Made by a program: the position numbers and the translations under genes. A DNA stretch of 63,794 nt from UBA3006 sp031401235 (GTDB lineage Bacteria > Actinomycetota > Acidimicrobiia > Acidimicrobiales > Ilumatobacteraceae), in NCBI GenBank assembly GCA_031401235.1, contig JANNRJ010000005.1, forward strand, positions 1-63,794. The letters run 5' to 3'. Positions 35,030-44,199 of the stretch are shown here, piece after piece (the stretch's first letter is position 1; the number at the start of each line of letters is the position of its first letter). The notes below the pieces were generated by a model. It did no database searches and was not told where the DNA came from. It saw only the letters and a list, made by a program, of their open reading frames with translations.

Positions 35030-35981
35030 TTGAAGATTCCTTATCTCGGATGCGCGGGTCAAGGAATCCGTAGGCGATGTCAACAAAGAAATTCAAAATC
35101 AAAATGATGAACATGATTACCAGCGCGAGAGACTGCACCACCACGACTTCGCGGCCCAGCGTCGCAGTGACAATGAGACGTCCGATACCAGGTAGTACGA
35201 AGACATTTTCCACGACCACCGCGCCGGCGATGAGCTGGCCGAACTGGAGCGCAGCGACGGTAACGAGTGGAATTGAAGCATTGCGAACACCGTGGACAAG
35301 TGCGGCACCACGCCTTGTGCGACCGCGGGCCATTGCTGATCGCATGAAATCTTCGTTCATAACGTCGATCATTGCGGTGCGCACATACCGTGTGAACACG
35401 GAGGTGACCCCGAGGCTGAGGGCGCAAACCGGCAGGATTGCATGACGCATTGCTTGAACTGGGTCTTCTGTGAATGGAACATAACCGCCGGTTGGTAGCC
35501 AACCGAGTCGAACGGCGAACACGAGAACAAGGAGCAGTCCAGCCCAGAACGCTGGGATAGCGATCCCGACTTGGGTGAAGATATCGACAAAGCTGCTGCG
35601 AACCTTTTTCGCATTGATCGCCGAGTACGTGCCAAGCACGAGTGAGAGCGGAACCGAAACGATCAGACCACCGACGGTGAGCATGAGCGTTGGGCCAAGA
35701 CGTCGAACGATTTCGTCAAAGATGTCGTAGCCCATGCCGTATGACTGACCAAGGTCGCCGCTAAGAATTCCACGTAGCCAGTCCAGATATTGCACGATCA
35801 ACGAGCTATCAAGCCCGAGTCTTTCACGCATGTACGACACATCGATGGGGGCTGCTTCACGACCGAGAAAAACGGTGACAATGTCACCACCCAACTGTCG
35901 CAAGAGTACGAATACCACAATGGATCCGAGCAATGCGGTGAAGGCCAGCGTTAAGAGCGAACGCAACGTGTGCTTGAACAT
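35022..35981 (-). CDS. dppB: Oligopeptide/dipeptide ABC transporter permease (DppB-like)
   Basis: Inner-membrane permease of 319 residues with the DppB pattern: first helix FTALLGSIVVFVLLRQLGGD, the extracytoplasmic RERLGLDSSLIVQYLDWLRG, then five helices with the docking loop SAMARGRTRRGAALVHGVRN. It follows the substrate-binding gene by 120 bp and overlaps dppC. Confidence 0.9.
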   Translation of the reverse strand: MFKHTLRSLLTLAFTALLGSIVVFVLLRQLGGDIVTVFLGREAAPIDVSYMRERLGLDSSLIVQYLDWLRGILSGDLGQSYGMGYDIFDEIVRRLGPTLMLTVGGLIVSVPLSLVLGTYSAINAKKVRSSFVDIFTQVGIAIPAFWAGLLLVLVFAVRLGWLPTGGYVPFTEDPVQAMRHAILPVCALSLGVTSVFTRYVRTAMIDVMNEDFMRSAMARGRTRRGAALVHGVRNASIPLVTVAALQFGQLIAGAVVVENVFVLPGIGRLIVTATLGREVVVVQSLALVIMFIILILNFFVDIAYGFLDPRIRDKESSNA

Positions 35982-36101
35982 TCGAAGCCCTCCAAATTCC
36001 TTGCTACAAAGTAAACGACCGTCCGACGGTACGCAACCGCCGAACGGTCATCACCGCGTGTGGTGGTCCAGCAGTCTGCCGAACCACCACACTCTGTATA
36101 A

Positions 36102-37697
36102 CTATTTACCCCAACGGGCCTTGCGAAGGTCAAATCCGTCGTTGACTCGCACCACTGGAATTCCCACAAGGTCAGCCCTGTAGATCATCGGCACCTGCAC
36201 AGCTGCGATGGCTGTGACCCATGCCAAGTCCGCGAAGATCTTGACCAGGTCGCTCATTGCGGCCAGGTGATCGTCGTAGTTCAAGTACGCATCGGCTATT
36301 GCCAACTTGTCCTCAAACTCCTTGATGCAGAGGCTCGAGCTCTTGCCCAATGGTTCGCGTCCACCCTTGCAGCCAAACTGCAGGATTCCTGCTGAGTCTC
36401 GGATTTCACCCATGCCGTAATTACCCTTGGTCCATGTTTTGTCCAGCCAGGTAGTGAGATCCTCGCCACGGCTTTTCACAGTGATGCCGACAGCGGCGAG
36501 TTGCTGAGTTAGGACTTCCATAGTGAACGGGTGCGAAGCAACCGTCGGGAATGGGTAGTCAATCTCAAGGTTTTCGTAACCAGCCTCCGCCAACAAAGCC
36601 TTGGACTTATCTGGGTCGTACGGGTACGGGCAGTAGTCGCTGTTGTACGGCTCAGAGTCCGGGATCACCATGAGACAGGTCGGTCGTGCATCGCCGTCGT
36701 AGACAGCGATTGCTTCCTCGCGATTGATCGCATGAGCGATCGCTTGGCGAACTCGAATGTCCTGGAACGCTGGTTCGTTGACGTTCAGCCACATGTATGA
36801 GTTCTCAGTTGATCCCTGCAAAGTGACAGTGAACTCTGGGTCGTTCTCAAATGAATCAACACGCTCAATTCCCTCTGCGAGGATCGCGACGTTGAGGTCA
36901 TACTCGCCAGCAAGCATGCCATTGAGTGATGCGGTCTCGTCGTCGATGAATCGCCAGTCGAGCACTTCGAAGAAGGGCAGCTCGCCCCAGTAATCCTCAA
37001 AGCGTGTCATCGTGAGGCTTGTGTCGGGCAGGTATTCGCCGAACACATATGGACCAGTACCGATCATTGTGGAGTTCGGATCATTTTCCTCAAGGAAATT
37101 TTCCGGAACCACGTAACCCGCTGACAGGCCAAGTTCTTTCAGGAACGTTGCGCTCACCTGCTTCAGCGTGATGACGACGGTACTCGCGTCGGATGCCACG
37201 ACGCTCTCGACGTTGAGATGTGCAGCGCTAAGTTTGCTATTCGGTGACTTAGCGTTCTTCAGCAGCGAATAAACTACGTCCGCTGAGTCGAGATCGGAAC
37301 CGTCATGGAACTTGACGCCCGAACGAATTTTGAATGTGTAGACAAGACCGTCGTCGCTAATCTCCCATGACTCGGCGAGATACGGAGTGATGGTTCCGTC
37401 TTCGTTGAGCTCCACCACGGTCTCCTGGACATTCTTGAAAGTCGGCACGCGCAAAGCGTTTGCACCGACCTCGTAGTAGTTCCAGCTAGCTGGTTCTTGC
37501 GGCGTAACTATCGTCAATGTCGTCTTCGTTTCACCTGAAACAACTTCAGGTGCCGACGTCTCCTCTGTTACGGTTTCGTCGGTTGTTTCGCTTGCGTCGT
37601 CACTGCCTCCGCACGCAGCCACAGCGAGTGCCGCGACGAGTGCGAAAGCAAAACCGCGACGTCGCCCCGATGTACGGGCTTTTCGCATTGCTTTCAT
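36102..37697 (-). CDS. dppA: Peptide-type ABC transporter substrate-binding lipoprotein
   Basis: Family-5 solute-binding protein of 531 residues from the ATG at 37697, preceded by a GGGGG ribosome site; an upstream ATG at 37793 is rejected because that extension is non-hydrophobic. The signal peptide has a twin-Arg-like basic start (RTSGRRRGFAFALVAAL) and lipobox VAAC, then an acidic Ser/Thr linker. Family blocks include VYTFKIRSGVKFHDGSDLDS and NVNEPAFQDIRVRQAIAHA. Binds oligopeptides, glycosides or opines in known relatives. First gene of the operon dppA-B-C-D-F-phyH. Confidence 0.9.
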   Translation of the reverse strand: MKAMRKARTSGRRRGFAFALVAALAVAACGGSDDASETTDETVTEETSAPEVVSGETKTTLTIVTPQEPASWNYYEVGANALRVPTFKNVQETVVELNEDGTITPYLAESWEISDDGLVYTFKIRSGVKFHDGSDLDSADVVYSLLKNAKSPNSKLSAAHLNVESVVASDASTVVITLKQVSATFLKELGLSAGYVVPENFLEENDPNSTMIGTGPYVFGEYLPDTSLTMTRFEDYWGELPFFEVLDWRFIDDETASLNGMLAGEYDLNVAILAEGIERVDSFENDPEFTVTLQGSTENSYMWLNVNEPAFQDIRVRQAIAHAINREEAIAVYDGDARPTCLMVIPDSEPYNSDYCPYPYDPDKSKALLAEAGYENLEIDYPFPTVASHPFTMEVLTQQLAAVGITVKSRGEDLTTWLDKTWTKGNYGMGEIRDSAGILQFGCKGGREPLGKSSSLCIKEFEDKLAIADAYLNYDDHLAAMSDLVKIFADLAWVTAIAAVQVPMIYRADLVGIPVVRVNDGFDLRKARWGK

Positions 37698-37733
37698 GTT
37701 TCCCCCTTTGTTTTGTAAGGACTTATTTGCAAC

Positions 37734-37761
37734 TGTATAGTATTTACCTTGACAGTTACAA
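37734..37761 (-). promoter_or_regulatory. Candidate promoter and inverted-repeat operator for the dpp operon
   Basis: On the minus strand TTGTAA (37761-37756) and TATACA (37739-37734) are 16 bp apart, about 36 bp upstream of the substrate-binding-protein ATG. An inverted repeat AACTGT (37731-37736) / ACAGTT (37752-37757) spans the -10 to -35 region. The string AACTGTATAGTATTT recurs with one change at 44066-44080, upstream of the aminotransferase gene. Confidence 0.4.
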
Positions 37762-37915
37762 ATCTCACTTCCCCCGCATGTGAAGGCAGGCACAACAGTG
37801 TCCGCCCAGGACTGCGGGTATTCAGTGGCGATCGGTCGATTGCGATATAGGTGTTTAATAAGGTATGACCGCTAAGTAAGTAAAGACCATAGCAAGCGAT
37901 TCGGGAGGACCCCTA

Positions 37916-38686
37916 ATGGCGACGAAGAAGAATCTGTTTGATCTCACCGGGCACACGGCATTGGTGACCGGAGGTGGGTACGGCTTGGGGCGTGGGCTCG
38001 TCCACGGACTTGCCGACCATGGAGCGACGGTAATTGGATTGGCAAGAAGCGAGGCCGCACTGCACGAGACCTTCTCCACGCTCGGTGCTCCACATCGCTA
38101 CATTGTCGGTGACCTCACGAGCGATTCGCTCTATGAACAGCTCGACAAGATTCCCGAGCATGTCGACATTGTCGTAAATAATGCAGGTGGAGATCCGCAC
38201 TCCAAACCATGGGGTCAGCAGACAACTCAGGATTGGCGGGATACCTACGAAATTAACGTCGTTGCTGCCGAGCGACTCTGTCGACTCTTCATTCCCAAAA
38301 TGGCGGCGCGCGGTTGGGGCCGAGTGATCAACATCGCATCGATTTATGGCACGATCGGTCAGAACCCGGAAAATACTGGCAAAAATGCAGGTGCTGGTGC
38401 GTACACCGCCGCAAAACATGGTCTCATTGGGCTCACGAATTATCTCGCCTGCCAGATTGGTCGCACGGGAGTAACGATCAACAATTTAAGCCCTGGAATG
38501 ATCACGTGGATGGAATCCCCTGATGGCGAACCAGAACTCTGGAAACATCTCGCTGCGCAGAATCCCGTTGGACGTAATAGTCAGCCTGAGGACTACGTGA
38601 CGGCAACGGTGTTTCTTGCCTCCGAAGGGTCGTCATTCGTGCACGGCACCAATCTCATTGTTGACGGTGGTTGGAGCGTCTGGTGA
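37916..38686 (+). CDS. Short-chain dehydrogenase/reductase (SDR), first of pair
   Basis: NAD(P)-dependent oxidoreductase of 256 residues. Cofactor motif TGGGYGLGRG (about 18-27), VVNNAGGDPHS, catalytic Ser in NIASIYGTIG and Tyr/Lys in YTAAKHG, with the C-terminal GTNLIVDGGWSVW. GGGAGG lies before the ATG. It heads a plus-strand operon SDR-SDR-M81-dehydratase with overlapping or near-touching genes. Likely a sugar or keto-deoxy-sugar-acid dehydrogenase; substrate not determined. Confidence 0.87.
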   Translation: MATKKNLFDLTGHTALVTGGGYGLGRGLVHGLADHGATVIGLARSEAALHETFSTLGAPHRYIVGDLTSDSLYEQLDKIPEHVDIVVNNAGGDPHSKPWGQQTTQDWRDTYEINVVAAERLCRLFIPKMAARGWGRVINIASIYGTIGQNPENTGKNAGAGAYTAAKHGLIGLTNYLACQIGRTGVTINNLSPGMITWMESPDGEPELWKHLAAQNPVGRNSQPEDYVTATVFLASEGSSFVHGTNLIVDGGWSVW

Positions 38687-39477
38687 CGGAAGCAGCATCG
38701 TCTGCCGGCGGTCGTCGACTTGTCGGTCGAGTTGCACTGATCACGGGCGCATCATGGGGAATTGGTGCTGCAGTTGCGAAAGCTTTTGCACGCGAGGGCG
38801 CGAGCGTTGTCGTGAATTCGTATCCGGACAAAAAAATGGAGAGCCTCGCTGACGAGGTTGTCAGTTCAATTGCTAAAACGGGTGGACACGCAATTCGACT
38901 TTCCGCCGATATCTCAATACGGGAACAGATTGATCGGATGGTGATTACAACTCGGCAAGAATTTGGCGACATTGACATTCTTGTGGCGAATGCTGCCTAC
39001 GCGAACCGACTGCCATGGCATCAGATCTCTGTTGAACAGTGGGATCACACCCAAGCGGTGAATGTTCGAGGTGCGTTTATGTGTGCTCAGGCTTGTTACG
39101 AAGGAATGCTGCGCAAGGGCGGTGGCAGTATCATTGCGGTCACTAGCGTGACGGTGAATCTGGGGATGCCCGGAATGCTCGATTATGTGACGTCAAAGGC
39201 CGCTCTTCTTGGTTTTACTAGGGCCTTGGCTCGCGAGGTGGGCAAAGAGGGTATTCGTGTCAATGCGGTAATGCCCGGCGCGATTCGCACTGAGCAAGAA
39301 GTTGATTTGGGATTTGATGAAAATGAACTCAAGCTGCTATCCGCAGAGCGCCAGTGCATTCCGCGACGAGGGTTTGCCGAGGATCTCGCTGGAACATTTG
39401 TGTATCTCGCATCCGATGAAAGCAGCTTCGTCTCGGGTCAGGTCATCAATGTTGATGGCGGATGGATCCATTACTGA
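38683..39477 (+). CDS. Short-chain dehydrogenase/reductase (SDR), second of pair
   Basis: SDR of about 264 residues. It has TGASWGIGAAVA, VANAAYANRL in place of the usual NNAG, catalytic Ser in VTSVTVNLG and Tyr/Lys in YVTSKAALLG, and the SGQVINVDGGWIHY end. Start chosen is the GTG at 38683, which overlaps the first SDR's stop (GTGA); an ATG at 38671 is also in frame. Adjacent SDR pairs in sugar-acid operons often oxidise the free sugar and a later keto intermediate. Confidence 0.86.
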   Translation: MTEAASSAGGRRLVGRVALITGASWGIGAAVAKAFAREGASVVVNSYPDKKMESLADEVVSSIAKTGGHAIRLSADISIREQIDRMVITTRQEFGDIDILVANAAYANRLPWHQISVEQWDHTQAVNVRGAFMCAQACYEGMLRKGGGSIIAVTSVTVNLGMPGMLDYVTSKAALLGFTRALAREVGKEGIRVNAVMPGAIRTEQEVDLGFDENELKLLSAERQCIPRRGFAEDLAGTFVYLASDESSFVSGQVINVDGGWIHY

Positions 39478-39507
39478 AATTCAACAACACGCAAAGTTGG
39501 TCACAAC

Positions 39508-40983
39508 ATGAGGATTGCGCTGATTCACGTCATGCAGGAGACCGACACTTTTAACCCCATTCCGACGACGCTCGCTGATTTTGAGAGGGGTGCGCTACTC
39601 AAAGGTGAGTCGATGCTCCGCAGACTTGATCCCAACGGACCGGTCGCTGGTTACTTGAATGCAATCAATGCGAGTCAATTGAACGTGCAAACGATTCCTA
39701 TCCTGCGAGCAGATGCGCAGTCCGGTGGACGCCTGAGTCGTGAAACTCTTGACGAGCTGTGCCGAATAATTCGGAATGGATTACGCAACGCGCTCCCAGT
39801 AGATGGTCTGATGGTCTTCCTGCATGGTGCTGCATCAGCAGACGGTATTGACGATGTTGAGGGTCACATATTGTCAGCGACTCGTGATGTGGTCGGCAAA
39901 GAAAGCCCAATTGTTCTGATGCTTGACCATCATGCAAATGTGACACACAAGATGATGGAGCACACTGATGTGCTCATGGCATTTCGCACTCAACCTCATG
40001 ATCCCTTTGAAACTGCGAGAGATCTTACACAAATTGCATTGCGTCATTTCACCAAAGAGATTCTCCCGACAACTGCATGGCGCAAGATTCCAATGATCAC
40101 CCACCAGGAGCAATTCCTGACCGCCAGTGGACCAATGAAGGAATGGTTTGATCATGCCCGACGTTTTGAGGCAGAGGGTAAGGCCCTCACCATCTCACTA
40201 TTCCCGATGCAACCGTGGCTTGATGTTGATGAGGCCGGCTGGTCGGTAGTTGTTGTCACTGACAACGATCAGACCTCTGCAGAACAACTCGCAGACGAGC
40301 TCGCAAACCTTGCGTGGTCATTGCGTGATCAATTCATGAGGCAGGAAAACCTCAATACGGCCGATGCGATTGCATTTGCCGACGATCCGACGCGTGGCAT
40401 TGTTCTCCTCAGTGATACCGGCGATTCCGTCTTGGGAGGATCCACTGGTGACAGTACGGTGATCCTTCGTGCACTTCTCAATAATGAACTTCAGCATCGC
40501 GCGCTGGTACCACTCACAGATCCGATGGCCGCACGACATCTTTCTGGTTATCAGGTTGGCGCAACAGTCACCATTGATCTGGGTGGTTGGGCAAACTCCT
40601 TCTACTCGCCACTTCGCGTTACTGGAACGCTGCAAGCGCTGCGCGAAGGAACCGTCACATTGCCTGGTCTCCCCCAAGGTTCAGTGGATATGGGTAAGGC
40701 AGCGATCCTCCACGTGGGCAACATTACAATTTTGGTTACTGAATATTCGGGTGTGGGCGGGATTCATCCTGGCGTTTACCAACATCTCGGAGTTGAGCCA
40801 AGCGACTTCAAGATGATCGTGATGAAGACGGCCTCCAACTTTCAATACATGAAAGAACTGACGACAACATTTGTGCGGGTAGCGACACCGGGGCCAACCC
40901 AGTCAGACGTGCACTCGCTGCCGTGGACACGAATCCCACGTCCAAAGTTTCCGCTGGACTCAATGGAAGACTGGCGAGCGTGA
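39508..40983 (+). CDS. M81-family metallopeptidase (MlrC-like), copy 2
   Basis: A 491-residue MlrC-group protein, well diverged from the copy at 22.1 kb. The metal motifs are altered: IHVMQETDTF (the first copy has HHESNTF), LDHHANVT and FRTQPHDPFETA. The C-terminal domain has LLSDTGDSVLGGSTGDST. It lies 30 bp after the second SDR and overlaps the dehydratase gene at the 3' end, so it belongs to a sugar-acid operon rather than a peptide one. Substrate unknown. Confidence 0.83.
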   Translation: MRIALIHVMQETDTFNPIPTTLADFERGALLKGESMLRRLDPNGPVAGYLNAINASQLNVQTIPILRADAQSGGRLSRETLDELCRIIRNGLRNALPVDGLMVFLHGAASADGIDDVEGHILSATRDVVGKESPIVLMLDHHANVTHKMMEHTDVLMAFRTQPHDPFETARDLTQIALRHFTKEILPTTAWRKIPMITHQEQFLTASGPMKEWFDHARRFEAEGKALTISLFPMQPWLDVDEAGWSVVVVTDNDQTSAEQLADELANLAWSLRDQFMRQENLNTADAIAFADDPTRGIVLLSDTGDSVLGGSTGDSTVILRALLNNELQHRALVPLTDPMAARHLSGYQVGATVTIDLGGWANSFYSPLRVTGTLQALREGTVTLPGLPQGSVDMGKAAILHVGNITILVTEYSGVGGIHPGVYQHLGVEPSDFKMIVMKTASNFQYMKELTTTFVRVATPGPTQSDVHSLPWTRIPRPKFPLDSMEDWRA

Positions 40984-42710
40984 GCAAACCAGTAGACACT
41001 CCGGTCACACTTCGCACCCGTCGCTGGTATGAAGGCTCAAGTCGCGACAACTACATTCATCGAAGTTGGATGAAGCGTGGTCTGCCAGACGATGCTTTCT
41101 CTGGCAAGCCGATGATCGGTATTTGCAATTCTGCCTCTGACTTAACGCCGTGCAATCAGCATCTTGATGAGCTTGCTGAGTTTGTAAAACGTGGTGTGTG
41201 GGAAGCAGGTGGAGTACCACTGGAGTTTCCGGTGACCTCACTCGGTGAAACTCAGATTCAACCGACCGCCATGCTGCTACGAAATCTTATGGCGATGGAT
41301 GTTGAGGAGTCCGTGCGCTGCAACCCGCTTGACGGTGTCGTGCTGTTGTCTGGTTGCGACAAGACCACGCCAGCAATGCTGATGGGTGCTGCTTCAGTTG
41401 ATCTGCCGACGATCATGCTCACCGGTGGACCAATGTTGACGGGACGACATCAGGGCAAACCACTCGGTTCTGCCACAGATATGTGGCGGATGAGCGAAGA
41501 AGTACGGGCAGGAAAAATGAGCGCCGAGGAATTCGTAGCAACTGAATCATCAATGACACGAAGTGCAGGTCACTGCAACCCAATGGGGACAGCCTCGACG
41601 ATGGCATCAATGGCGGAGGCTCTTGGTATGACCCTCTCACAAAGTGCGGCTATCCCGGCGCCAGATACTCGGCGCAAGCGACTCGCTCATCTCACAGGAC
41701 GAAGAATCGTAGAGATGGTTCGGGAGGATTTGCGCCCGAGCGCGATCCTCACTCGTGCAGCATTCGAAAATGCGATCAGAGTGCTGTCAGCCATCGGCGG
41801 TTCGACGAATGCCGTCCTTCATTTGTTGGCGATCGCTGGTCGAGTTGGAGTACCGCTGACGTTGGAAGACATTGACCAGATCGGCTCTCGGCTACCGCTA
41901 CTTGTTGACATCATGCCGGCAGGCACTCGCCTCATGGAAGATTTTTATGAAGCTGGTGGCATACCGGCGGTGATGGCTGAACTTGAGTCGGTGCTTGATG
42001 GTGATGCGATCACAGTCACGGGAAATCCTGTTCGCGAATCATGGCGTGGCCAGACGAGCAGTGACAAAACGATGATTCGGTCAATGCGCGATCCACTTGT
42101 TGCCGAGGCAGGTATTGTCGTACTTCGCGGAAATTTGTGTCCGCAGGGCGCTGTCGTAAAGCCGTCGGCTGCTTCTGCAGATTTACTCGTGCACACTGGG
42201 CCAGCACTCGTATTTGATTCGATTGAAGATTTCAAAACACGAGTCGATGATCCAGACCTGGATGTGACAGCTCAGACGGTGATGGTGTTGAGAGGCTGTG
42301 GACCTCGCGGTTACCCCGGAATGCCCGAGGTCGGCAACATGCCACTACCGGAAAAATTATTGAAGGCTGGATTTCGTGACATGGTTCGGATCAGTGACGC
42401 GCGAATGAGCGGCACCGCATTTGGAACCACCGTTCTCCATGTTGCACCTGAATCCGCTGCAGGTGGTCCACTTGCTCTTGTGAAGAGTGGTGATCTCATT
42501 ACGCTGGACGTCCCAGCAAGGCAATTGACGTTGCATGTATCGGATGAAGAACTCCAACAGCGCAAGAAAGATTGGCAGATGCCACCGCCGATCGCTTCGC
42601 GAGGATGGTCACGACTTTATGTGGATCATGTGATGCAAGCCGATACTGGCTGCGACCTTGACTTTTTGGTTGGTGCAAGTGGATCCGAAGTGACTCGCGA
42701 GAGTCACTAG
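40980..42710 (+). CDS. IlvD/EDD-family dehydratase, probable sugar-acid dehydratase
   Basis: Iron-sulphur dehydratase of about 576 residues. Three cluster Cys are seen in GICNSASDLTPC, LLSGCDKTTPAML and SAGHCNPMGTAST; the C-terminal swivel domain has MVLRGCGPRGYPGMPEVGN and RISDARMSGTAFGTTVLHVAPE. The N-terminal LRTRRWYEGSSRDNYIHRSW resembles aldonate dehydratases (arabinonate, xylonate, gluconate) more than dihydroxyacid dehydratase, and no branched-chain genes are near. GTG at 40980 overlaps the M81 stop; the ATG at 40923 is rejected as it lies deep in that gene. Confidence 0.87.
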   Translation: MSKPVDTPVTLRTRRWYEGSSRDNYIHRSWMKRGLPDDAFSGKPMIGICNSASDLTPCNQHLDELAEFVKRGVWEAGGVPLEFPVTSLGETQIQPTAMLLRNLMAMDVEESVRCNPLDGVVLLSGCDKTTPAMLMGAASVDLPTIMLTGGPMLTGRHQGKPLGSATDMWRMSEEVRAGKMSAEEFVATESSMTRSAGHCNPMGTASTMASMAEALGMTLSQSAAIPAPDTRRKRLAHLTGRRIVEMVREDLRPSAILTRAAFENAIRVLSAIGGSTNAVLHLLAIAGRVGVPLTLEDIDQIGSRLPLLVDIMPAGTRLMEDFYEAGGIPAVMAELESVLDGDAITVTGNPVRESWRGQTSSDKTMIRSMRDPLVAEAGIVVLRGNLCPQGAVVKPSAASADLLVHTGPALVFDSIEDFKTRVDDPDLDVTAQTVMVLRGCGPRGYPGMPEVGNMPLPEKLLKAGFRDMVRISDARMSGTAFGTTVLHVAPESAAGGPLALVKSGDLITLDVPARQLTLHVSDEELQQRKKDWQMPPPIASRGWSRLYVDHVMQADTGCDLDFLVGASGSEVTRESH

Positions 42711-42726
42711 CCCATCCGTACTTCAG

Positions 42727-44022
42727 TTACATTCCAGCGAGGGCCGCTTCAGATATCTCCAACGTGCGGTCAATGAGTCGGTCGTCATGGGTGACGGAGA
42801 CAAAGAAGAGTCCGCGACTTGTCGGCCTGACCCCACGATCTTGTAGCGCGTCAAGGAATTGCCAGAGTTTGGTCTGATCAGAATGTTCTACAAACTGTTC
42901 TCGACTTCGCATCACTTCTTGTGCGCCGAATCGAATCTGGAAGAGAGATCCAGCAACATAGTCAACGGCGAGCCCCTTTGGCGCTCCGATCCTGCGCAAC
43001 CCGTCGACGAGTCGCACCGTCGATTTTTGGAGAGCTGGATATGGATTTTCCTCAACGAGAATTCGCATGGTCTCAACTCCGGCGGCCACGGAGAGATACC
43101 CCGAGTTGTAGGTGCCAGAGTGATTGACTTCGCCGCGACCCACCGCCGCCATTAGCTCCTGAGAACTCCCGATTGCCGCCATCGGGTAACCGGATGCGAT
43201 TGCTTTGGCGTACAACGTGATATCACCAGTCACATTCAGATGGCCTTGCGCGCCAGTGAGACCAATTCTGAATCCAGTTATGACTTCATCAATGACCAAG
43301 ATCGCCCCATACTGTTTGCAGAGCGCCTTCACTGACTCGATGTAACCCGGTTGCGGCGGAATCACGCCGGTGTTGCACATGATCGGTTCCATAATCACGC
43401 AAGCGATCTGATTCGCAGCAAAGACTTGCTCAACGAGCGGGACGTCGTTCCACTCGCACATCACTATTTCGCTTGCTGCTGCCATTGACTGCCCTGGTCC
43501 AACGGGGGGAGAGCCGAACGGTGATGGTGCGGCACCTGGACCAACGAGTAGTGGATCTAACCAGCCGTGATAGTGGCCGGTAAAACGAAGGACTTTTGAG
43601 CGTCCCGTTACAGCTCTTGCGATGCGCACGGCCAGCAGGTCCATTTCTGACCCGGCTAAGCCGATGCGAATATTTTCAATCCACGGGATGGCTGAGATGA
43701 GTCGTTCGGCAAATTCCGTCTCCAGTTCATGTTGACCCGCAAAACACTGACCCGACTGCATCGCCTGAGTTACTGCGGCGAGCACACGTGGGTGGTTGTG
43801 GCCTAAAATTGTCGGTCCCATTCCAGCCGCATAATCGATGTACTCATTGCCATCGATGTCCCAGATCAATGCACCATGCGCACGCGAGAAAGTAAGTGGA
43901 ACCGGGCGACTCGTGAGACGCACATTGGAGTTCACACCGCCAGCAATCACGCGTGAACGGCGGGTGTGTGCAGCGACACTCTTGCTGTATCGATCAGAAA
44001 AGGTTGGGTTGTTGCTCGCCAA
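42727..44022 (-). CDS. Class III aminotransferase (glutamate-1-semialdehyde aminomutase-like)
   Basis: PLP enzyme of 431 residues. It has GGVNSNVRLTSRPVPLTF, FTGHYHGWLDPLLVGPG, LVIDEVITGFRIG and TLYAKAIASGYPMAAIG with Schiff-base Lys273. These are shared by HemL and several aminotransferases acting on beta- or gamma-amino acids. No other haem genes are nearby, so a catabolic role is more likely. TTG start preceded by GGAG at a 7-bp spacing. Its upstream region carries a string nearly identical to the dpp promoter (44066-44080). Confidence 0.82.
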   Translation of the reverse strand: MASNNPTFSDRYSKSVAAHTRRSRVIAGGVNSNVRLTSRPVPLTFSRAHGALIWDIDGNEYIDYAAGMGPTILGHNHPRVLAAVTQAMQSGQCFAGQHELETEFAERLISAIPWIENIRIGLAGSEMDLLAVRIARAVTGRSKVLRFTGHYHGWLDPLLVGPGAAPSPFGSPPVGPGQSMAAASEIVMCEWNDVPLVEQVFAANQIACVIMEPIMCNTGVIPPQPGYIESVKALCKQYGAILVIDEVITGFRIGLTGAQGHLNVTGDITLYAKAIASGYPMAAIGSSQELMAAVGRGEVNHSGTYNSGYLSVAAGVETMRILVEENPYPALQKSTVRLVDGLRRIGAPKGLAVDYVAGSLFQIRFGAQEVMRSREQFVEHSDQTKLWQFLDALQDRGVRPTSRGLFFVSVTHDDRLIDRTLEISEAALAGM

Positions 44023-44065
44023 GGTGCTACTCCTTTGGACGACAAAGCTTGTCGTCCTCGTCTCA

Positions 44066-44080
44066 AACTCTATAGTATTT
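44066..44080 (-). promoter_or_regulatory. Promoter/operator-like element shared with the dpp operon
   Basis: AACTCTATAGTATTT differs at one of 15 positions from 37731-37745. It contains a minus-strand TATAGA (-10-like), with TTGATC at 44095-44090 as a weak -35, and lies 44 bp upstream of the aminotransferase TTG. Confidence 0.35.
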
Positions 44081-44199
44081 CTAGAATAGGATCAATTGAC
44101 CAAAGATTGACGTTGCCCATAATTGGAACGCTGCACACGGTCCGTGCCGCCGAAAAGTATGTCAAAATAAATCCAAGCCCACGTTAAGAAGGGTGTCGT

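Noticed and set aside
40980..42710. Dihydroxyacid dehydratase IlvD of branched-chain synthesis
   Set aside because: The N-terminal sequence and operon partners (SDRs, M81) fit sugar-acid dehydratases; no ilv genes are adjacent.
42727..44022. Haem-pathway HemL
   Set aside because: Similarity is to the whole class III group; no other tetrapyrrole genes are nearby and the promoter element links it to the catabolic region.
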